Shown one piece after another: positions 58,248 to 64,000 of a DNA stretch of 64,000 nt; position 1 is the first letter of the stretch; every line of letters begins with the position of its first letter. Under the pieces are notes generated by a model. The model worked only from the letters and a program-made list of their open reading frames with translations. It was not told where the DNA came from and searched no databases. The position numbers and the translations under genes were made by a program. The DNA is from Deltaproteobacteria bacterium (GTDB lineage: Bacteria > Desulfobacterota > Desulfobulbia > Desulfobulbales > Desulfurivibrionaceae), in assembly GCA_026388695.1 (NCBI GenBank), contig JAPLJH010000099.1, forward strand, positions 1 to 64,000, given 5' to 3'.

Positions 58248-60974
58248 CTAGAAACCACCGCCGATACTGAAATCCCAGACGCCCTGCTTCTCACCCTCTT
58301 TCGGGGCGAGATTATAACCCCATTCAAGGCGCAGGGGACCCATGGGCGACAGCCAACGGAAGCCAAGGCCGGTGCTGTAGCGCAGATTCGAAACACTCCA
58401 GTTCTCATCATTGGCGTAGACGTTGCCCAGGTCAAAGAACACCAAGCCTTTTAAGCCGATCTCCTTGACAATGGGGAAGATTAATTCCACGTTGGAATAC
58501 CACATCTTTTCCCCGCCCACCCTGGAATACGTAGTCTTATCTTGATTTAACTCCAGAGGGCTGATCTTGCCGCTGTCAAAGCCCCGGATGGTGCTGAGTC
58601 CGCCCAGGTAGAACTTCTCATACACCGGCAGCTTCTTGTCTTCATTTTCAGTCACATAGCCCATGGACCCCTTGATATGAAAGGTTGTCTCCCACATCAA
58701 TGGATAATACCAGCCCGAGCTTGCCTCATACTTGGTAAAAGCACTGTCCCCGCCCAAGGGTCCACCTGCGTATTTGATGGAATAGTTGGTGAGCCAGCCC
58801 TTTGAGGCATCCGTAATCTTATTCCGGGTGTCCTTGGCAACACCGATGCGGGCAAAGCTTGTGGTCTCAATCTTCATGGAATCCAGTAAACTTTGCGGGG
58901 CATTGAGCACCAACACATCGGTCATCTTGGTGTCGTCAAAGCCATAGCCCCAACCGAGATTCCACTTGTTCCAGATCGGATAGCCAAAGCGCAGGGCTGC
59001 GCCGGTGGAATCCTTTTTATAATCGTCGTATGTTCTGGACCAGTTGTAGAGATCATAACCGAACAACAGCTTGGTGTCGTTGAGATGGGGCTCGGTAAAG
59101 CTGAAGTTGTAACGACTGCTGCGGGAGCTCAGGTTGGCTTGCAGGGAGAGGCGCTGGCCCTTGCCGAGAAAGTTGTTTTCGCTGATCTCGCCCATGAACA
59201 TCATGTTGTCCACCGAGCTGTAGCCCGCCCCGATGCTGAAGGTGCCGGTGGCCTTTTCTTTCACCTCGACCACAACATCCATCAGGTCTTCCTGCACCGT
59301 GGCCTCGGGGGTTACATTTACCTCTTCAAAAAACTCAAGCCGCTGCAGCCGCTCGCTGCTCTTTCTCACCGCGCTTGCATCGAGCAGGCCGCCTTCCTTG
59401 ACCTGCATCTCCCGGCGGATGACCTTATCCCTGGTGCGGGTGTTGCCCTTGATGTTGATCCGGTTTATGTGGATCAAATTTCCTTGGGCAATCTTGAGGG
59501 ACAAATCCATGCGCTTGTCTTCCTCATTCTTGGTGAGCTTTGGGTCCACCTCGGCAAAGGCATAGCCACTTTCCGCGTAACGGTCCGTAAGACGCAAAAC
59601 ATCCTCCCGCAAGATCTTACGGCTGAAGAATTTTTCCTTGCTCAACTCAACCAGAGTGAAGAGTTCGTCCTTATCGCCAACGATGTCCCCCTCGATTTCA
59701 ATGGTGCCGACCCGGTAGCGATCGCCTTCTTGGATATCAAAGGTGACATAGAGCCAGTCGCCTTCATCGGTTATCTCCGGCTCGCTGATCCTGGCCTCGA
59801 TGTAGCCGCTGTTATGATACATGGCGCCGATCTTGGAACGATCCTGCTCCAGCAAATCACGTTTCAACTTGCCCGACTCGGTAAACCAGGAGAGCAACCC
59901 TTTTTCCGAGGTGGTCATCTCCTTGCGCAATTCCTTCTCGCTGAAGGCCTTGTTGCCGACAAAACGGATGCCCTTGATATACATCTTGACGCCTTCTTCG
60001 ATGTCAAAGGTAACATTCACCTTGTCAGGCGTGGGATAGTCGAGTTTGGCGGCAACAGTGGTCCGATAAAACCCCTTATCCTTGTAGAGCTTGCGGATAT
60101 TTTCAACGGAGGTCTGAACCTCCTTGGTATTGATAATGGTATTGGGCGAAACACTCACCACCTCTTTCACGTCTTTCTCTTCAAGCTCTTTTTCGCCGTT
60201 GATGAGAATCTGGCCGATTACTGCTTTTTCCGTGAGCTGGAAGACAACCTCCTTGCCTTTTTCCGTATCGGTGACAAGGATCTGCACATCATCAAAGTAG
60301 CCCATCTGAAAGATGTTTTTCAGGTCCGCCCGCAAAAGTTCCGGGGCATAGCGCTCCCCGGCCTGACTTTTCACCTGGCGCATGATGGCCCCGGAATCCG
60401 TGCGGGTGTTTCCGGCAATACCAATGGACTGAATAAGAAAATATTGCCCAGTGCTTGCAAGAATATCATTGACCATCTGGCCCATGGCTTTCTGCAACTC
60501 GGTCTCGTTATTGCTGACCTGATAATAAAATTTGGGCGGAGTATTGCCGAGGACATCATAGACAACAAAGTCCAGACTGAGCTGTTCTCCAAGCTTGGTA
60601 ATACTGCCGACCGCCACATAGTTGACCGCCGGGGAGGTGATCAATGGCTTCAGGGCCTCAGCCTTGGGAGGCCAGTGCTCATAGCCGAGTTTCTGTTGCA
60701 CTTCTTCCCTGGACAGCATCACCAGGCCCTTGCTCTGCACCACCTCCAGCAGGGTCTTGTCGCTCAAGGCGAGAAGCGGCTCAACCCCGGTCTGGGCATT
60801 GATCCGAGGGGGAACCATGACGGTGTTCGGCTCTGTCCCAGCGGCAAATGCTTCCCCTGCCAGCGGCAGGAGGCTCTGGACCACAATAAGGACAAGGGCT
60901 GTAACAACAATCTGCATGGAGCCCAAAAAACTGCGGGAGGGTACTATGTGCCGGGCTGAGTTGTCTTGTTTCAT
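58248..60974 (-). CDS. bamA: outer-membrane assembly factor BamA with N-terminal extension
   Basis: POTRA repeats; C-terminal barrel (FYLGGLSTIRGFDSGKISPL...LRYSTGLGFRWLSPMGPLRLEWGYNL); extra N-terminal domain of about 150 aa. Confidence 0.93.
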   Translation of the reverse strand: MKQDNSARHIVPSRSFLGSMQIVVTALVLIVVQSLLPLAGEAFAAGTEPNTVMVPPRINAQTGVEPLLALSDKTLLEVVQSKGLVMLSREEVQQKLGYEHWPPKAEALKPLITSPAVNYVAVGSITKLGEQLSLDFVVYDVLGNTPPKFYYQVSNNETELQKAMGQMVNDILASTGQYFLIQSIGIAGNTRTDSGAIMRQVKSQAGERYAPELLRADLKNIFQMGYFDDVQILVTDTEKGKEVVFQLTEKAVIGQILINGEKELEEKDVKEVVSVSPNTIINTKEVQTSVENIRKLYKDKGFYRTTVAAKLDYPTPDKVNVTFDIEEGVKMYIKGIRFVGNKAFSEKELRKEMTTSEKGLLSWFTESGKLKRDLLEQDRSKIGAMYHNSGYIEARISEPEITDEGDWLYVTFDIQEGDRYRVGTIEIEGDIVGDKDELFTLVELSKEKFFSRKILREDVLRLTDRYAESGYAFAEVDPKLTKNEEDKRMDLSLKIAQGNLIHINRINIKGNTRTRDKVIRREMQVKEGGLLDASAVRKSSERLQRLEFFEEVNVTPEATVQEDLMDVVVEVKEKATGTFSIGAGYSSVDNMMFMGEISENNFLGKGQRLSLQANLSSRSSRYNFSFTEPHLNDTKLLFGYDLYNWSRTYDDYKKDSTGAALRFGYPIWNKWNLGWGYGFDDTKMTDVLVLNAPQSLLDSMKIETTSFARIGVAKDTRNKITDASKGWLTNYSIKYAGGPLGGDSAFTKYEASSGWYYPLMWETTFHIKGSMGYVTENEDKKLPVYEKFYLGGLSTIRGFDSGKISPLELNQDKTTYSRVGGEKMWYSNVELIFPIVKEIGLKGLVFFDLGNVYANDENWSVSNLRYSTGLGFRWLSPMGPLRLEWGYNLAPKEGEKQGVWDFSIGGGF

Positions 60975-61102
60975 ACTCTCGCTTTCGCTGTAAAGAGAAC
61001 TTGAGTGACCGCCCAAAATATGTGGACGTGCTGGCGATCTGTTAATGAGCTTATCAGAATTATCAGGCATTGAACCTACTGTCAAGAATCTTTGCTCTAA
61101 CC

Positions 61103-61798
61103 CTAAGTTTCATGCAAGCCCCCGTCCCGCAAGGTGAGACAACGGCTCATCCGCCGGGACAGCTCAAGGTTATGCGTCACCATAACCGTTGCCAGGGAGA
61201 GGGTTTCGCTCAACTCCCGGATAAGCTCAAAAACCTTGAGTCCGGTTTTGGGGTCAAGGTTGCCGGTGGGCTCATCCGCCAGTAAAACCGCAGGCTTCAT
61301 AATCAGGGCCCGGGCCAGGGCGACCCGCTGCTGCTCGCCGCCGGAAAGCTCCCCCACCTTGTGGGTGGCTCGATTCAATACCCCCACCCGCTCCAAGAGA
61401 TATTCCGCATACCCGACCAACTCTGCCCGCTTCTGCCCGGCAATAAGTCCTGGCAGCAAAACGTTTTCCAGGGCGTTGAACTCCGGGAGCAGATGGTGGG
61501 ACTGAAAAACAAAACCAATAACCTGGTTGCGAAACAGAGCCAACTGATCATCTGTTTTCTCAAAAACATTTTCGCCCCGGCAGAAAACCTGCCCCTGGCT
61601 GGGCTGATCAAGGGCGCCCAGAATATGCAGCAAAGTTGTTTTTCCGGTGCCGGACGCGCCGACCACCGCAACCATTTCCCCGGCAACCAGCCGTAGGTTT
61701 GCCCCGGCAAGCACCTGGAGACTGCCATGGCCGCTGTATTCCTTGTAAATATCCCGCGCTTCAAAAAAGAAGGCCGGTTCTTCTGCGCCATTGAGCAT
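61103..61798 (-). CDS. lolD: lipoprotein-releasing ABC ATPase LolD
   Basis: GASGTGKTTLLHILGALD; LSGGEQQRVALARALI; LADEPTGNLD. Confidence 0.94.
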   Translation of the reverse strand: MLNGAEEPAFFFEARDIYKEYSGHGSLQVLAGANLRLVAGEMVAVVGASGTGKTTLLHILGALDQPSQGQVFCRGENVFEKTDDQLALFRNQVIGFVFQSHHLLPEFNALENVLLPGLIAGQKRAELVGYAEYLLERVGVLNRATHKVGELSGGEQQRVALARALIMKPAVLLADEPTGNLDPKTGLKVFELIRELSETLSLATVMVTHNLELSRRMSRCLTLRDGGLHET

Positions 61799-61811
61799 GG
61801 AGCCGCCTCCC

Positions 61812-63047
61812 TTATTCATAACGCAGGGCCACGGCCGGATCGACCTTGGCCGCCTGCCAGGAAGGATACAGGGTGGCGACCAGGGTAATAACCGTGGCCG
61901 ACAGGGCGATAAGGATGACATCTGAGGGCAGGACCAGCACAGGCAGGGTGGAGATCGGGTACACGTCTGGCAGCTTGATAAACTGGTAGCGGCGCAAGAT
62001 CGCGCAGAGTCCCAAGCCCCCCAGCACCCCCAGCAATGTGCCAGCAAGACCGATAACCAGGCCCTCGTAGATGAAAATCCGCATGATACTGCCGGAGGTG
62101 GCGCCCATGGATTTCAGAATGGCGATGTCCTTGTTCTTTTCCATGACCACCATGATCAGCGTGCTGACGATATTGAAGGCGGCGACCATCACCACCAGGG
62201 CCATGATCACCGAGAGCGCCGTTTTTTCCAGCTGGAGGGCGGAAAAAATATTCCGGTTCATCCGCATCCAATCCTTGGCGAAAAAATTGGGTCCCAGTGC
62301 GTGTTCGATCCGCTTGGCGATCAGGTCTGCCTGATTGAGATCGGTGGTTTTCACCTCCAGGCCATGCACCGCCCCGGGAAGGTCAAAAAACCGCTGCGCC
62401 GTTTCCAGGGAGACATAGGCCAGGGCGGAATCATACTCGTACATGCCGGTTTCAAAAATCCCGACGACCTCACAGGTTGAGACCTTCGGGATCACGCCCA
62501 TGGGCGTAAGGGGGCCTGACGCCGAGATCAGCCGCACCCGGTCGTGCACCGAGACATGCAACTGGGCGGCAAGCTCCTTGCCCAGAATGATGCCAGGCAA
62601 TCTTCTCGCGCCATCACCCTGCCCAGGCGACAAATCCGCGATCTTTCCTTTACGCAGATTCTTTTCCAAGTTGAGCACGCCCTGGGCAGTGGCAGGATCA
62701 AGGCCGCGCAACACGGCGCCGGTTCCACCTTCACCACTGGTGATCATGGCCTGACTGTACAGATAGGGCGTTACCCCGCTCACCCCCTCAACCGCACGAG
62801 CCTTTGCGGCAACCTCCTCGTAGTCTCTGATATTGCCGGTATAATCCTGAACCACAACGTGGGAGTTGATGCCGAGAATCTTGTCACGAAATTCTGAGGT
62901 AAAGCCGGTCATCACCGCGAGTACCACGATGAGGGCCATGACCCCGACCATGACCCCGGCAATGGAGATCAGCGAAATAAGCGAGATGAAGCCATGCTTG
63001 CGCTTGGCCTTCAGATATCGCAGACAGACAAACCATTCGAAATTCAC
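61812..63047 (-). CDS. lolC: lipoprotein-releasing ABC permease LolC/LolE
   Basis: FVCLRYLKAKRKHGFISLISLISIAGVMVGVMALIVVLAVMTGF; FtsX-like C-terminal domain. Confidence 0.92.
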   Translation of the reverse strand: MNFEWFVCLRYLKAKRKHGFISLISLISIAGVMVGVMALIVVLAVMTGFTSEFRDKILGINSHVVVQDYTGNIRDYEEVAAKARAVEGVSGVTPYLYSQAMITSGEGGTGAVLRGLDPATAQGVLNLEKNLRKGKIADLSPGQGDGARRLPGIILGKELAAQLHVSVHDRVRLISASGPLTPMGVIPKVSTCEVVGIFETGMYEYDSALAYVSLETAQRFFDLPGAVHGLEVKTTDLNQADLIAKRIEHALGPNFFAKDWMRMNRNIFSALQLEKTALSVIMALVVMVAAFNIVSTLIMVVMEKNKDIAILKSMGATSGSIMRIFIYEGLVIGLAGTLLGVLGGLGLCAILRRYQFIKLPDVYPISTLPVLVLPSDVILIALSATVITLVATLYPSWQAAKVDPAVALRYE

Positions 63048-63085
63048 AATTTCCCTCTTTTACTGAAACGGCTCCCCCAAGGGGT

Positions 63086-63191
63086 GTAACCGTTCGGGAG
63101 CGCCGCAGATGCGCGAAAGAGGCCGGCGAAGTGTGCTATTGCACATGAGCCAGCCGATGACAAAGCAGATGCCGTGCTCCTGGACGGTTAC
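63086..63191. repeat. 106-nt structured intergenic repeat, family 1 copy 2
   Basis: Ends form gtaaccgttcgggagc/gctcctggacggttac; same length and core as 3280-3385. Confidence 0.9.
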
Positions 63192-63196
63192 ACCAG

Positions 63197-64000
63197 TTAC
63201 TTGCTCTCTGGGCGCAGATGCGGGAAGAGGATAACGTCCCGGATCGAGGCGGAGTCGGTGAGCAGCATGACCAACCGGTCGATACCGATTCCTTCCCCTG
63301 CCGCCGGGGGCATGCCGTATTCCAGAGCCCGGACAAAATCCTCATCCATCTCGGGGAAGATCTCCTCGTCGTTGCCCCGTTCGGCAATCTGCTTGGTCAG
63401 CCGCTCTTTCTGGTCAATAGGATCATTGAGTTCGCTGAAGGCATTGGCTATTTCCCGACCGGTCACGAAAAGCTCAAACCGGTCAGTGACCTCGGGATTT
63501 TTTTCGTTGCGGCGGGCCAGGGGTGAGACCTCGGTGGGATACTGGGTCACAAAGGTGGGATTGATCAGCTTTTCTTCCACCAGCAGCTCAAACAGTTCGG
63601 TCTTGGCCTTGCCATGCCCTGCCATGGGCTCAAGGGCGATGCCCTTTTCCTTGGCGAACTGCCGGGTCCGAGCCGGATCGGCAAGCACAGTCGGGTCGAC
63701 CCCGCCCACCTCAACAAGCGCCTCGTCCATGGTGTAGCGCTTCCAAGGCGGGGAAAGATCAACCTCCTGCCCCTGGTAGCTCACGACCATGGAGCCAGTG
63801 ACCTCGGCGGCGACGTAAGAAACCATCTCCTCGGTGAGGTCCATGAGATCCTCGTAGGTGGCAAAGGCCTGGTAGAACTCAAGCATGGTGAATTCGGGAT
63901 TATGCCGGGTGGAGAGGCCTTCGTTTCTGAAATTACGGTTGATCTCAAAGACCTTTTCAAAACCGCCCACCAGCAACCGCTTGAGATACAGCTCCGGGGC
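63197..64000 (-). CDS. lysS: lysyl-tRNA synthetase (partial; N-terminus beyond window end)
   Basis: [78 protein letters not shown]. Confidence 0.95.
   Translation of the reverse strand, partial: APELYLKRLLVGGFEKVFEINRNFRNEGLSTRHNPEFTMLEFYQAFATYEDLMDLTEEMVSYVAAEVTGSMVVSYQGQEVDLSPPWKRYTMDEALVEVGGVDPTVLADPARTRQFAKEKGIALEPMAGHGKAKTELFELLVEEKLINPTFVTQYPTEVSPLARRNEKNPEVTDRFELFVTGREIANAFSELNDPIDQKERLTKQIAERGNDEEIFPEMDEDFVRALEYGMPPAAGEGIGIDRLVMLLTDSASIRDVILFPHLRPESK

Noticed and set aside
58893-60959. 688-aa plus-strand ORF
   Set aside because: Antisense shadow of bamA.
1-64000. CRISPR array, prophage or insertion sequence
   Set aside because: No regularly spaced direct repeats, Cas, integrase, transposase or phage structural genes recognised.

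Overview
The window is a dense, mostly minus-strand housekeeping segment of a bacterial chromosome. Gene content and order suggest a Desulfobulbales/Desulfobacterota-type deltaproteobacterium (inference). Main blocks: a partial ClpX-like AAA+ ATPase with ntrX-ntrY-DUF4390-hflX-selB-MBL hydrolase-mrp; folC-uvrD/pcrA; ftsK-nusB-ribH-ribBA-ribE-ribD-nrdR-dCMP deaminase-glyA-rpiB-fabF-acpP-fabG-etfA-etfB-acyl-CoA dehydrogenase-fabH-plsX-rpmF-yceD; an mlaEFD-mlaA-mlaC cluster; lon-clpX-clpP-tig; recO-rodZ-surA-mfd-bamA-lolD-lolC/E-lysS (partial). There are three intact tRNAs (Leu-TAA, Asp-GTC, Leu-TAG) and one truncated tRNA-Val. The most notable observations are: (1) a HesB/IscA-like selenoprotein gene split by the ORF caller at an in-frame UGA, with a bSECIS-like hairpin, in the same window as selB; (2) two copies of a 106-nt intergenic element about 60 kb apart whose long stems are preserved by compensatory changes; (3) two copies of a second structured repeat of about 182 nt, with covarying stem and UNCG-type tetraloop; (4) a fatty-acid synthesis cluster in which an acyl-CoA dehydrogenase and a ferredoxin-domain ETF occupy the place where fabD often lies; (5) a ClpX paralog lacking the zinc domain and carrying a long C-terminal extension; (6) a 54-nt tRNA-Val 3' fragment next to lon. 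No CRISPR array, transposase, integrase or prophage gene was recognised. All homology calls come from reading motifs, not from database searches.
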